From Pseudomonas fluorescens (GTDB lineage Bacteria; Pseudomonadota; Gammaproteobacteria; Pseudomonadales; Pseudomonadaceae), in the NCBI RefSeq assembly GCF_902497855.1, contig NZ_CABVHU010000001.1, forward strand, positions 628,595-692,594: a stretch of 64,000 nucleotides of DNA, read 5' to 3'. Both the position numbers and the translations under genes were made by a program. Shown here in pieces: positions 52,813 to 62,107 of this stretch. The notes beneath the pieces are model-generated. The model was not told the origin of the DNA, ran no database searches, and saw nothing but the letters and a program-made list of their open reading frames with translations. Each line of letters opens with the position of its first letter. Position 1 is the stretch's first letter.

Positions 52813-53730
52813 TCACTGCCCATCTGCCCACCCCGGCTGCCGCCCGAATTCCTCGAACAGCTCGAAAATGGTCGATTTGACCTTCTGCACGGCATTGCTC
52901 TCTACAACCGTGTCATGCCAGCACAGCGACAGATCCCGCTTGAACAGTCGATGATCGATCCTGGCCAGCTTAAGCCTGTGCTGCCCAAGCTCAACATGGG
53001 CAGCAGCCCACGGCAGGATCGTGACACCGAGCCGCGCCTTGACGGCTGAGAACAACAGGTCGGTGGAATTGGCTTCGAATTCAACCTCGCATTTCAGGCC
53101 GGCCTCCTGCAGTGCAAATTCGACCCGACTGCGAATGGTGTTCGGGGCACAGGGCAGCACCAGCGGCATCTTCGCCAATGCCTCAATCGATACCGGTTCA
53201 TCCGCTAATGCAAATTCCGGCCACGCCACCAGGTACAGCGTTTCGGTTAACAGCTTGCGCAAAGCCATGCCCCGGGTTTCGACCGCATCGACATTCACCG
53301 CCAATGCCACTCGTCCTACCGTGATCAGGCGTCCGAGTTCGGCGCTCGGGGCATCGATCAATTCCAGCTTGATCCCCGGATAACGGCTACGAATCGTGCG
53401 CGCGAGCGGAATTGCCAACAGGCGCGCCGTACTCGACGGCATGCCGACCGAGACTTTGCCTTGCGGGAAATCGGCGTCCTGGCGCAGCAATTCCTGGGTG
53501 CCGTCGGCCTGGCGCAGCAGCTCGATGGCATGCCGATAAAGCGTTTGCCCTGCCGCCGTGGGAACAACGCCATGCACGCTGCGCTCGAGCAGTTGCATGC
53601 CCATGTCCTGCTCCAGGTTGCGCATCTGCTGGCTGATGGCTGGCTGCGCGATATGCAGCGCTTCACTGGCGCGGGTGATGTTCCCGTGCTCGACCACCTT
53701 GATGAAATACCGCAACTGGCGCAGGTCCAT
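52813..53730 (-). CDS. LysR-family regulator of the CoA-transferase operon (nitrogen-assimilation/Nac subgroup)
   Basis: 305 residues. Winged helix ASEALHIAQPAISQQMRNLE precedes an effector domain with GKVSVGMPSSTARLLAIPL. ATG 53730 follows GGGGG. Divergent from the CaiB-ScpB-MatC operon across about 180 bases that contain the dyad ATATGAT-N22-ATCATAT. It is the likely activator of that operon, responding perhaps to a dicarboxylate. It runs convergently into the YdiJ gene. Confidence 0.92.
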   Translation of the reverse strand: MDLRQLRYFIKVVEHGNITRASEALHIAQPAISQQMRNLEQDMGMQLLERSVHGVVPTAAGQTLYRHAIELLRQADGTQELLRQDADFPQGKVSVGMPSSTARLLAIPLARTIRSRYPGIKLELIDAPSAELGRLITVGRVALAVNVDAVETRGMALRKLLTETLYLVAWPEFALADEPVSIEALAKMPLVLPCAPNTIRSRVEFALQEAGLKCEVEFEANSTDLLFSAVKARLGVTILPWAAAHVELGQHRLKLARIDHRLFKRDLSLCWHDTVVESNAVQKVKSTIFELFEEFGRQPGWADGQ

Positions 53731-53748
53731 GTGTCCCCCTTTCAAGCC

Positions 53749-53784
53749 ATATGATTTTACGATGAATACAGAGGAATATCATAT
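53749..53784. promoter_or_regulatory. LysR-type dyad between the LysR and CaiB genes
   Basis: ATATGAT (53749-53755) and ATCATAT (53778-53784) are perfect inverted half-sites 22 bases apart. They lie just upstream of the regulator's start, in the divergent promoter. Confidence 0.55.
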
Positions 53785-53909
53785 TTGAAGGATATGAGAT
53801 ACGACGCCTAGACTCGCTTCACAACAAACGAAGCGCTAACGGCCGTCAAAGGCAATCAGCGCCTCAACAGGCCTTGGCGCCCGTATTCAACCCTTCACTG
53901 GAGAACCCT

Positions 53910-55139
53910 ATGCAAGCTTTGCAAGGCGTGAAAATCGTCGATCTGAGTCGCGCATTGTCGGGGCCGTTCTGCACCATGGTGCTGGCAGACCTCGGTGCCG
54001 ATGTAATCAAGATCGAGCCCGGCCCGAATGGCGACATGAGCCGCACCTGGGGTCCCTTCGACCGGGGCGTGAGCACCTACTATTTATCCTGTAACCGCAA
54101 CAAACGCGGCATGTGCATTGACTTGCGCAATCGCGAAGGGTTGGCCACCATCGAGCAACTGATCGATGACGCCGACGTCGTCATCGAGAACTTCAAACCC
54201 GGCACGCTGGAAAGCATGGGCCTCGGTTATGAGGTGCTCAGCGCCCGCAATCCGCGACTGGTAATGGGCAGCATCAACGCCTTTGGCGCCGACGGGCCGA
54301 TGAGCGGTTGGCCGGGCTTCGACCAGATCGCCCAAGGCTACTCGGGGCTGATGAGCCTGACCGGTTTCGTCGATGGCGACCCGACACGCACCGGCACCGC
54401 CATCGGCGATTTGACCTCGGGCATGTGGTTGGTTACAGCGGTGCTGGCCGCGCTGCTCGAGCGCGAGCGCACCGGGCGCGGCCAGCATGTCAGCACGTCG
54501 CTGCTGGCCAGTCTGGTCGGGCTGTTGAGTGTGCACGGCCAACGCTACCTCAGCCTGGGGGATGTGCCGCGTCGCACCGGCAACGCCCATTCGGTGATTG
54601 CGCCTTACGGCGTGTTCCAGACCAAGGATGGCCCGCTCAATCTGGCGCCGATCACCTCGGCCATGTGGGGGCGCTTGTGCGTACTGCTCGATTTGCCCGA
54701 GCTGCCGGACGATCCGCGCTTCGCCACCAATGAAGCGAGGGTCGAACGTCGTGACCAATTGAGAGAGATTCTGGAGAGTCGGTTGAAAACCCGCAGCAAA
54801 CGCGAGTGGACCTCGCTGTTCGTCGACGCAGGATTACCCGCCGGCCCGATCAACACACTCGATGAGGTCTTCGACGACCCGCAGGTGTTGCACAGCCAAC
54901 TGACCGAGACACTTGCGCACCCAACACTCGGTGCACTGCGGCAGGTAGTGACCCCGGTGTTCGGCGCCACTGCCAGCGTGGTCAGCCGTCCACCGCCACT
55001 GCTGGGCGAACACACCGTCGAAGTATTGCGCGAAGCCGGTTTCGACGCTGCATCGATCAACGCACTGCTCGCCGCTAACATAGTGTTCCAGAACACCGAT
55101 GACATGACCGGCGCGCAATCGACAGGAACCGCACAATGA
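53910..55139 (+). CDS. CaiB/BaiF-type (family III) CoA-transferase
   Basis: 409 residues. The N-terminal LQGVKIVDLSRALSGPFCTM and ADLGADVIKIEPGPNGD are family III hallmarks. The catalytic aspartate is Asp138 in GWPGFDQIAQGYSGLM, and the tail has RPPPLLGEHTVEVL. It moves CoA from a donor thioester to a carboxylate, here likely a dicarboxylate, given the (methyl)malonyl-CoA decarboxylase-like gene coupled by ATGA overlap and the MatC carrier downstream. GGAG seven bases before the ATG. Confidence 0.92.
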   Translation: MQALQGVKIVDLSRALSGPFCTMVLADLGADVIKIEPGPNGDMSRTWGPFDRGVSTYYLSCNRNKRGMCIDLRNREGLATIEQLIDDADVVIENFKPGTLESMGLGYEVLSARNPRLVMGSINAFGADGPMSGWPGFDQIAQGYSGLMSLTGFVDGDPTRTGTAIGDLTSGMWLVTAVLAALLERERTGRGQHVSTSLLASLVGLLSVHGQRYLSLGDVPRRTGNAHSVIAPYGVFQTKDGPLNLAPITSAMWGRLCVLLDLPELPDDPRFATNEARVERRDQLREILESRLKTRSKREWTSLFVDAGLPAGPINTLDEVFDDPQVLHSQLTETLAHPTLGALRQVVTPVFGATASVVSRPPPLLGEHTVEVLREAGFDAASINALLAANIVFQNTDDMTGAQSTGTAQ

Positions 55140-55930
55140 ATCCAGCCTCTTCCACCACCGTGACCGTCAACCACGTCGATGAACGCATCGCGCGGCTGGT
55201 CTTCAGCAACCCCACACACCGCAATGCACTCAGCGCGCAACTGCTGACGGCGCTCGACGAAAGTCTCGTCGCCCTGGCGTCACAACGCGTCCCGGTGGTG
55301 ATCCTCGGCAGCGAAGTCGGCCAATCCGTGTGGAGTGCCGGCCACGATATCCGCGAACTGCAACACGACCGCGACCCGATTGCCTATGGCAAACCGCTCG
55401 AACAGGTATTGCGCCGCATCCGCGCCTATCCCGGCGTGGTGATTGCCCTGGTGTCCGGCTCGGTGTGGGGCGGCGCGGTGGACCTGGTCATGAGCTGCGA
55501 CATGGTCGTCGCGGACCACAGCGCAAGCTTTGCCATGACGCCAGTGAACATTGGATTGCCGTACACCACCAGTGGACTGCTGCGCTTCTTCAACAATTTG
55601 CCGATTCATGTGTTGAAGGAGATGTTTTTCACTGCACAGAAGCTCGATGCGCAGCGGGCGGAACGGTTTGGCCTGGTCAACAGGCTGGTCGACACTGATG
55701 TACTGGAAGCCACCGCGCTGGAACTGGCACACGGCATCGCCAGCAAAGCGCCGTTGGCCGTTGCGGCGGTCAAGGAACAGCTGCGTATTCTCGAAGACCT
55801 GCAACCGATTCCGGTGCAGGCGATGGAGCAGATTGCCGAACTGCGCCGACAAGCCTGCAAAAGTGCTGACTTTAGCGAAGGGCTGGCAGCCTTTGCCGAA
55901 CGCCGGCCGCCGGTGTTCAGTGGCAATTAG
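55136..55930 (+). CDS. ScpB-like (methyl)malonyl-CoA decarboxylase, crotonase family
   Basis: 264 residues. Very like E. coli ScpB (YgfG) in the diagnostic stretches: SAGHDIRELQ (catalytic-site His), SGSVWGGAVDLVMSCDMVVA, FAMTPVNIGLPY (conserved Thr and Tyr) and APLAVAAVKEQLRIL. ScpB turns methylmalonyl-CoA into propionyl-CoA. Coupled by ATGA to the CaiB gene, so the probable sequence is transfer of CoA onto malonate or methylmalonate followed by decarboxylation, with the acyl-CoA product able to serve as CoA donor. Confidence 0.88.
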   Translation: MNPASSTTVTVNHVDERIARLVFSNPTHRNALSAQLLTALDESLVALASQRVPVVILGSEVGQSVWSAGHDIRELQHDRDPIAYGKPLEQVLRRIRAYPGVVIALVSGSVWGGAVDLVMSCDMVVADHSASFAMTPVNIGLPYTTSGLLRFFNNLPIHVLKEMFFTAQKLDAQRAERFGLVNRLVDTDVLEATALELAHGIASKAPLAVAAVKEQLRILEDLQPIPVQAMEQIAELRRQACKSADFSEGLAAFAERRPPVFSGN

Positions 55931-56059
55931 CACGACAGATTCCTATCGCAATCGTTTCGGCACGCCCGGCCTGACGCAAATCGGTTGCTAAACATCCCGG
56001 AAAAATAACAACAAGGACGGTACCTGCGGGACCGTCCGAATGCGGGGAGTCAGATTGAA

Positions 56060-57412
56060 ATGAATAATGAGATTCTGTCGATTTTAGTACTGGTGGTCAT
56101 TTTCGGCATCGCCAGCGTGTTGCCCATCAACATGGGCGCGCTGGCGTTCGCGGCGGCGTTCATCGTCGGTTCGGTGATCATGGACCTGACATCGGCGACC
56201 ATCTTTGCCGGCTTTCCCAGTGACCTGTTCCTGACGTTGGTCGGTGTCACCTATTTGTTCGGCATCGCCCAGAACAACGGCACCATCGACTGGCTGATCG
56301 AACGGGCCGTGTTGATGGTGCGTGGCCATGTCGCCTGGATACCCTGGGTGATGTTCGTGGTGGCGGCGCTGCTCACCGGTTTCGGTGCGCTGAGCCCTGC
56401 AGTGGCAGCGATCCTTGCGCCTATTGCGCTCAACTTCGCCGTGCAGTACCGCATCAACCCGGTACTCATGGGACTGATGGTGATTCACGGTGCCCAGGGC
56501 GGCAGCTTCTCGCCCGTGAGTATTTTCGGTGGCATCACCAATCAGATCGTTGCGTCCTCCGGGCTGCCTTATGCACCGCTCACGCTGTTCATCACCAGCC
56601 TGCTGTTCAACCTGGGGATTGCCATGGTGGTATTCGTAGTCTTCGGTGGTTTACGCAGCGCTCGCCTGTCGCTGGTGCCGGTCTCGCCCGGTCCAGCGTT
56701 GCATGCTGGCGGTGCATCGCTGGCCATTCTTGGCCACGGCGGTACGCCGGCGTCCCCGGCGTATCACCGCGCTGACCTGACGGGCGCCGGTGCGCCGCTG
56801 CAGACCGTCAGCGGCCTGGACGGGGCCAAGCTGTCGACACTGGTCGGACTGTTGGCCCTGGCGATCTCGGCATTAGTGTTCAAGTTCAATATCGGGTTGG
56901 TGGCCATGACGGTCGCGGTAGTCCTGGCCATGTTCGCGCCTAAGGCGCAGAAGGCGGCCATCGACAAGGTCAGTTGGTCGACCGTTCTGCTGATCACCGG
57001 GATCATCACTTACATCGGCGTGATGCAAACCATCGGTACCATCGACTATGTCGCCCATGGCATCTCCGGCTTGGGTGAACCGCTGCTGGTGGCCTTGCTG
57101 CTGTGCTTCACCGCCGCAATCATCTCGTCCTTCGCCTCGTCCACGGCGTTGCTGGGGGTGATCATTCCCCTGGCCGTGCCATTCCTGAGCCAGGGCCACA
57201 TCAGTGCGGTCGGCGTGGTCGCGGCCATCGCCATTTCCACCACCATCGTCGACACCAGCCCGTTCTCCACCAATGGTGCGCTGGTGGTTGCCAATACACC
57301 CCAGCAGGAGCGGGAAAAAGTGTTGCGCAGCCTGCTGATCTACAGCGCGGTGATAGCCCTGGTGGGACCCTGTGTCGCCTGGTTGACCCTGGTGGTGCCC
57401 GGGGTGCTTTGA
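56060..57412 (+). CDS. MatC-type dicarboxylate carrier (SLC13-like permease)
   Basis: 450 residues with about eleven to twelve hydrophobic segments. The N-terminal SVLPINMGALAFAAAFIVG and TLVGVTYLFGIAQNNGTIDW are the MatC (rhizobial malonate carrier) signature. A poorly conserved central loop (about 215-260) precedes the second half with the mirrored SSFASSTALLGVIIPL and TTIVDTSPFSTNGAL. ATG after GGGGAG, 129 bases after the ScpB gene on the same strand. Likely imports malonate or a related dicarboxylate for the two enzymes upstream. Confidence 0.88.
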   Translation: MNNEILSILVLVVIFGIASVLPINMGALAFAAAFIVGSVIMDLTSATIFAGFPSDLFLTLVGVTYLFGIAQNNGTIDWLIERAVLMVRGHVAWIPWVMFVVAALLTGFGALSPAVAAILAPIALNFAVQYRINPVLMGLMVIHGAQGGSFSPVSIFGGITNQIVASSGLPYAPLTLFITSLLFNLGIAMVVFVVFGGLRSARLSLVPVSPGPALHAGGASLAILGHGGTPASPAYHRADLTGAGAPLQTVSGLDGAKLSTLVGLLALAISALVFKFNIGLVAMTVAVVLAMFAPKAQKAAIDKVSWSTVLLITGIITYIGVMQTIGTIDYVAHGISGLGEPLLVALLLCFTAAIISSFASSTALLGVIIPLAVPFLSQGHISAVGVVAAIAISTTIVDTSPFSTNGALVVANTPQQEREKVLRSLLIYSAVIALVGPCVAWLTLVVPGVL

Positions 57413-57497
57413 ACTATCGGATCAGGCCTGATCAGCCTGATCCTGATGAGGGACGAAACCTGCGGATTGCCAGCAGACCTGAGGATACTTCAGGCCT

Positions 57498-58829
57498 TCA
57501 AGATTTTTCGCCCGCCCGCCCTGGATAGTTCAGCACAAACTGGACATGGGCCTTCACCCCTGTGGCCAGGGTCGCATCGTCCGCGGTGAAGTAGGGGCTG
57601 TGATTGTTCGGGACCTTTTGCATGTCCTGGTCTGCAGGCGTTGCCCCAAGGAACACGAACAGCCCCGGCACCTTTTCTGCGTAAAAGGAAAAGTCCTCGC
57701 TCGGTGACAGCGATGATTCCAGCCGCTCGACCTTGCCCGGCGCAGCCAGCTCCAGCGCGGGCACCATGGCTTCGGTCAACGCAGGGTTATTGGTGGTCAC
57801 CGGGGCAATGTTCACCAGCAACAGGTTGGCCTTGGTCTCATAGGCACTGGCAATGCCGTTCACCAGCGGCGGCATCTTCTGCAGGATGGTGTCGCGGATC
57901 GAGGCGTTATTGGTGCGAATGGTGCCGGTCAGTTCGGCAGTCTCGGGAATGATATTGCTCGCCGAGCCGGCGTTGACCGTGCCGACACTGATGACGCCCA
58001 TGCCCTTGGTCATGTCTATCCGCCGACTGACCAGGGTCTGCAGGCCGCCGATGATGTTCTCGCCGGCGATGATCGGGTCCACGCCGCTCCACGGCGCCGA
58101 GCCGTGGGTCTGCTGGCCTGTGAGGGTGATGCGGAAGGAGTCGTTGCTGTTGAGGACAGTCCCGGATTTGTAATACAGGTGGCCGGTCGGGTAACCGGCC
58201 ATGACATGCACCCCGAATATGGCTTCGACCTTCGGCGAGTCCAGTGCCCCGTCGCGGATCATCGCCTGCGCGCCGATCACCGCGTCTGCCTGGAACTCAT
58301 CCACGTCGGCGGCGCCTTCTTCAGCCGGCTGGAACAGAAAAACCACGGTTCCGGCAACCTCGTTGCGATGCTGCGCAAGCACCTTGGCCGCGCCCAGGAG
58401 CATCGCCGTGTGGGTGTCATGCCCACAGGCATGCATGACCGGCACCGTTTTGCCCCGGCGTACGCCGGTTGCCGTGCTGGCGAACGGCAAGCCGGTCATT
58501 TCCTTGACGGGGAGGGCATCCATGTCGGCGCGCAAGGCCACCACAGGGCCGGGTTTGCCACCCTTGAGTACGCCGACCACGCCCGTCTTGCCGATGTGGG
58601 TGCGCACCTCCAGTCCCAGTGCCTTGAGCTGCTGCGCCACCAGTTCCGAGGTTTTGACCTCCATATTTCCCAGCTCGGGGTTCTGGTGAATGGTATGGCG
58701 CAGCTCGATGACTTCTTGATTGACGGAGGCGACGGCCGGGTCGACCCAACTGAAATCGGAAGCCTGGCAGAGGGCTGCCGAAAAAGTACTCAAGAGAGCA
58801 ATAGCGAAAGGCAGTGAGGGTGTGCGCAT
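57498..58829 (-). CDS. Exported M20-family amidohydrolase (hippurate-hydrolase type)
   Basis: 443 residues. A signal peptide (LPFAIALLSTFSAALCQA) precedes the metallopeptidase core LRADMDALPVKE, HACGHDTH (with the Cys typical of the HipO/AbgA type), PAEEG and HGSAPW. It removes an acyl group from an N-acylated amino acid or related amide in the periplasm; substrate unknown. The chosen ATG (58829) begins directly at the signal peptide. It lies on the same strand as the second M20 protein upstream, with 177 bases between them. Confidence 0.9.
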   Translation of the reverse strand: MRTPSLPFAIALLSTFSAALCQASDFSWVDPAVASVNQEVIELRHTIHQNPELGNMEVKTSELVAQQLKALGLEVRTHIGKTGVVGVLKGGKPGPVVALRADMDALPVKEMTGLPFASTATGVRRGKTVPVMHACGHDTHTAMLLGAAKVLAQHRNEVAGTVVFLFQPAEEGAADVDEFQADAVIGAQAMIRDGALDSPKVEAIFGVHVMAGYPTGHLYYKSGTVLNSNDSFRITLTGQQTHGSAPWSGVDPIIAGENIIGGLQTLVSRRIDMTKGMGVISVGTVNAGSASNIIPETAELTGTIRTNNASIRDTILQKMPPLVNGIASAYETKANLLLVNIAPVTTNNPALTEAMVPALELAAPGKVERLESSLSPSEDFSFYAEKVPGLFVFLGATPADQDMQKVPNNHSPYFTADDATLATGVKAHVQFVLNYPGRAGEKS

Positions 58830-59006
58830 GGTTGTGACTATGCTCTTTGGGTATGAGATTGGTTGAAGGGAGTTTGCTATAGCTGGATTAGGTCGTCTAA
58901 TAGCTAGCAAGTATTGAGTGATACTTACAAGGTATGCCCGGCGGCACGCCGGGAACACGTCTGTCAACGAGGTGGGACCCGCCAGAACAGCGGGTCCGAA
59001 AGGGGA

Positions 59007-60746
59007 TCAGAGTTTCGGCAGCTGCCCGATGCGCCCCAGCATTTCGGTCACGATCTGCAGGTCCAGCAGGAACTGGTCGACGGTCTTGAACTCGTTGTCG
59101 GTGTGGCCGGTGTACTTGAGCTCGGGCCGGGCCAGGCCGAATTGCACGCCGTTGGGCAGTTCATGGACCGAGGTGGCGCCGGCCGAGGTGCCGAACTCGT
59201 GTTTCATGCCCAGGTTTTCGCTGGCCACGGCCAGCAGGGCCTTGACCCATTCACCCTCGGGGTTGCGGTACATCGGCTCGGCGATCGAGTAGTCGAAGGC
59301 CGGCGCAATACCGGACTTCTTGCTCCAGGCGTCCAGCTTGTCGGCGATTTCAGCCTTGAGCACTGCTGGCGACTTGCCCTTCGGCACCCGCAGGTTGATC
59401 GCGAGCTTGAAGGCTTTTTCATCCATCCCGACATAGGTCAGGGAGGCCGTCAGCGGTCCCATGAAGGCATCGGAAAAGCCCACGCCCAATTTGCTGCCGA
59501 GGTAATCCAGTCCCCAGTTGTCGGCGGCGTAGCGAGCGGCGTCGGTGATGTGGTTGTGCTTGAGCGCGACCTTGCCGTCGAGGCTGTTGATCAACTCCAG
59601 CATCCTGGCCACCGGGTTGACGCCGGATTCGGGTTCGGAGGAGTGGGCGGAAACGCCGGTGACCGTCAGCTGGACGTCCTTGCCGACCACCTTGGCAGTC
59701 ACCTCGAAGTTGCCGTCATTGCGCCGGGCATAATCGGCACCGGCTTTCTGCAGGCTGGCGGCCAGTTCCGCGGCTTGGTCCGTCACGAGTGTGGCGACCG
59801 AAGTCGACGGAATCTGGTTGGTGGCCAGCCCGCCCGTCATTGAAGTGATTTCGGCGCCTTTGCCTTCGGCGGCACGCCGGGTAAAACTGGCCATGACGGT
59901 GCCGTAGCCTTTTTCGGCGATCACTACCGGGTAGCTGCCATCGAGTGCCAGGTTGTAGTTGGGCGTGGGGTTGCGTTCGAAGTAGTAGGGGATGGCGTCG
60001 CCGGTGGTTTCCTCTGTGGTGTCTACCAGCAGCTTGAAATTCCTCGCCAGCGGCAGCTTTTCTTCCTTGATCACCTTCATCGCATAGAGCGCCACGACGA
60101 TGCCGTTCTTGTCATCCTCGGTGCCCCGACCATACATACGGTCGCCGATCAGGGTGACCTTGAACGGATCGAGGCGGGTACCATCTTTCAGGACCCAGTT
60201 TTCCGGGGTCACGGGCACCACATCGGCATGGGCGTGAATGCCCACGACTTCGTCGCCACTGCCCTCGAGGGCTATTTCATAGACGCGGTTATCGATGTTG
60301 CGAAAGTTCAGGTCGAAGGCCTGGGCAAGGCCCTTGAGTTTGTCGGCGATCTTGATGAATTCGGGGTTCTCGTGCTGGGCAACGCCGTCCACGCGGAAGG
60401 TCGGGATGGCGACCAGTTCGCGCAGGGTCTCGTTGGCCGCGTTGCCGTATTTCACCCGTGCATAAAGCCCCAGCAGGCGATGGATCTCGTTCTGCTGTTC
60501 AGGGGCAAGGGTCTTGTTGCCCAGGAAGGCACTGATGGCCGCGCCGAGGTCGGCGGTTTTAACAAGGTCGCTTTTGGCCAGGTCTCCCAGGAACTGCCTG
60601 AAATCCGTAACAGATGCGTTATCGAAGCGCTTGAGGATCGCCGCGCTCTGCTGCGGGGTGATGTTGGCGTACGCTGGCGTGGTGATCGACGAAAGGCCGG
60701 CCAGTATCAGGGTGGCTGCGGCCAGGTGCTTGAGTGAGTAATTCAT
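59007..60746 (-). CDS. Exported M20-family dipeptidase (PepV-like)
   Basis: 579 residues, long for M20. A signal peptide (LAAATLILAGLSSITTPAYA) is followed by an N-terminal helical part (about 28-95) and the metal-binding core HAHADVVP, YGRGTEDDKNG, DTTEETTG, ALDGSYPV, HSSEPE and TGHTDNE. The dinuclear zinc ligands appear intact. It would cleave dipeptides in the periplasm, perhaps with the neighbouring M20 enzyme. It is divergent from the carboxynorspermidine decarboxylase gene. Confidence 0.9.
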   Translation of the reverse strand: MNYSLKHLAAATLILAGLSSITTPAYANITPQQSAAILKRFDNASVTDFRQFLGDLAKSDLVKTADLGAAISAFLGNKTLAPEQQNEIHRLLGLYARVKYGNAANETLRELVAIPTFRVDGVAQHENPEFIKIADKLKGLAQAFDLNFRNIDNRVYEIALEGSGDEVVGIHAHADVVPVTPENWVLKDGTRLDPFKVTLIGDRMYGRGTEDDKNGIVVALYAMKVIKEEKLPLARNFKLLVDTTEETTGDAIPYYFERNPTPNYNLALDGSYPVVIAEKGYGTVMASFTRRAAEGKGAEITSMTGGLATNQIPSTSVATLVTDQAAELAASLQKAGADYARRNDGNFEVTAKVVGKDVQLTVTGVSAHSSEPESGVNPVARMLELINSLDGKVALKHNHITDAARYAADNWGLDYLGSKLGVGFSDAFMGPLTASLTYVGMDEKAFKLAINLRVPKGKSPAVLKAEIADKLDAWSKKSGIAPAFDYSIAEPMYRNPEGEWVKALLAVASENLGMKHEFGTSAGATSVHELPNGVQFGLARPELKYTGHTDNEFKTVDQFLLDLQIVTEMLGRIGQLPKL

Positions 60747-60983
60747 TGCTGGGGCATTCCTTTGCAGGCTGGTGGTGGGAGTGTCTGATCGAAGTAACAG
60801 AACATTTCCAAAATTAACACCATTCGTCAGCCCGAGGGCACCCAGCGCTGCATTTTCGATTCAATCAGCCGGGTAGCAGCCACCCGACAATCGGCAAACT
60901 GCGCATTCTGCTCTTTCGATATGGAATAAGTGAAGGCACAATGCGCATCCTTTTTTGGCTGGCCTTGCCGGAGGCGCCTCGAA

Positions 60984-62081
60984 ATGATCAAAACGCCGTA
61001 TTACCTCATCGATAAACAGAAGCTGCTGGCGAACATGCAGAAGATCGCCTACGTGCGCGAACAGTCCGGGGCCAAGGCCCTGCTGGCGCTCAAGTGCTTC
61101 GCCACCTGGTCGGTGTTCGACCTGATGCAGCAGTACATGGACGGCACCACGTCGTCGTCGCTTTACGAACTCAAGCTCGGTCGACAGAAGTTCGCCGGCG
61201 AGACCCACGCCTACAGCGTGGCCTGGGCCGACGACGAGATCGAGGAGATGCTCGAGAACTGCGACAAGATCATCTTCAACTCCATCGGTCAGCTGCAGCG
61301 CTACACCGAAGCTTCAGCGGGCAAGGTCCGCGGCCTGCGGGTGAATCCGCAGGTGAGCAGCTCGGATTACCTGCTGGCCGACCCGGCGCGCCCGTTCAGC
61401 CGCCTGGGCGAATGGGACCCGGTGAAGATCGAACAGGTCATCGGGCAGATCTCCGGTTTCATGTTCCACAACAACTGCGAGAACGGCGACTTCGGCCTGT
61501 TCGACCAGATGCTGTGCACCATCGAAGAACGCTTCGGTGATCTGCTGCACAAGGTCGAGTGGGTCAGCCTCGGTGGCGGCATTCACTTCACCGGTGAAGG
61601 CTATGCGCTGGACGAATTCTGCGCGCGCCTCAAGGCCTTCTCGCAGAAGTACGGCGTGCAGGTCTACCTGGAACCGGGCGAAGCCGCCATCACCCAGAGT
61701 GCGTCGCTGGAAGTCAGCGTGCTCGACACCCTCTACAACGGCAAGCACCTGGCGGTCGTGGACAGCTCCATCGAAGCGCACATGCTCGACCTGCTGATCT
61801 ACCGCCTGAACGCCAAGCTGGCACCCAGCGACGGCGAGCACACCTACATGGTGTGCGGCAAATCCTGCCTGGCCGGGGACATTTTCGGCGAGTATCAATT
61901 TGCTCGGCCGCTGGCCATCGGCGATCGACTGTCGTTCGTCGACGCAGCGGGTTACACCATGGTCAAGAAGAACTGGTTCAATGGCTTGAAAATGCCGTCC
62001 ATCGTAGTGAAACAACTCGACGGTAGTATCGAGGTGGTTCGCGAATTTGGTTACAACGACTACATGTCCAGCCTTTCGTAA
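60984..62081 (+). CDS. nspC: Carboxynorspermidine/carboxyspermidine decarboxylase
   Basis: 365-residue PLP enzyme of the alanine-racemase fold (group IV decarboxylases). PLP lysine is Lys37 in LALKCFATW. Other marks are FMFHNNCENGDF, WVSLGGGIHFTG, EPGEAA (PLP phosphate) and CGKSCLAGD, whose Cys completes the other subunit's active site. It makes norspermidine or spermidine from the carboxy-polyamine. GGAGG upstream of the ATG. 27 bases before the cognate dehydrogenase. Confidence 0.93.
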   Translation: MIKTPYYLIDKQKLLANMQKIAYVREQSGAKALLALKCFATWSVFDLMQQYMDGTTSSSLYELKLGRQKFAGETHAYSVAWADDEIEEMLENCDKIIFNSIGQLQRYTEASAGKVRGLRVNPQVSSSDYLLADPARPFSRLGEWDPVKIEQVIGQISGFMFHNNCENGDFGLFDQMLCTIEERFGDLLHKVEWVSLGGGIHFTGEGYALDEFCARLKAFSQKYGVQVYLEPGEAAITQSASLEVSVLDTLYNGKHLAVVDSSIEAHMLDLLIYRLNAKLAPSDGEHTYMVCGKSCLAGDIFGEYQFARPLAIGDRLSFVDAAGYTMVKKNWFNGLKMPSIVVKQLDGSIEVVREFGYNDYMSSLS

Positions 62082-62107
62082 GCTGGCGCAGAGGAGAGTT
62101 AGATAAA

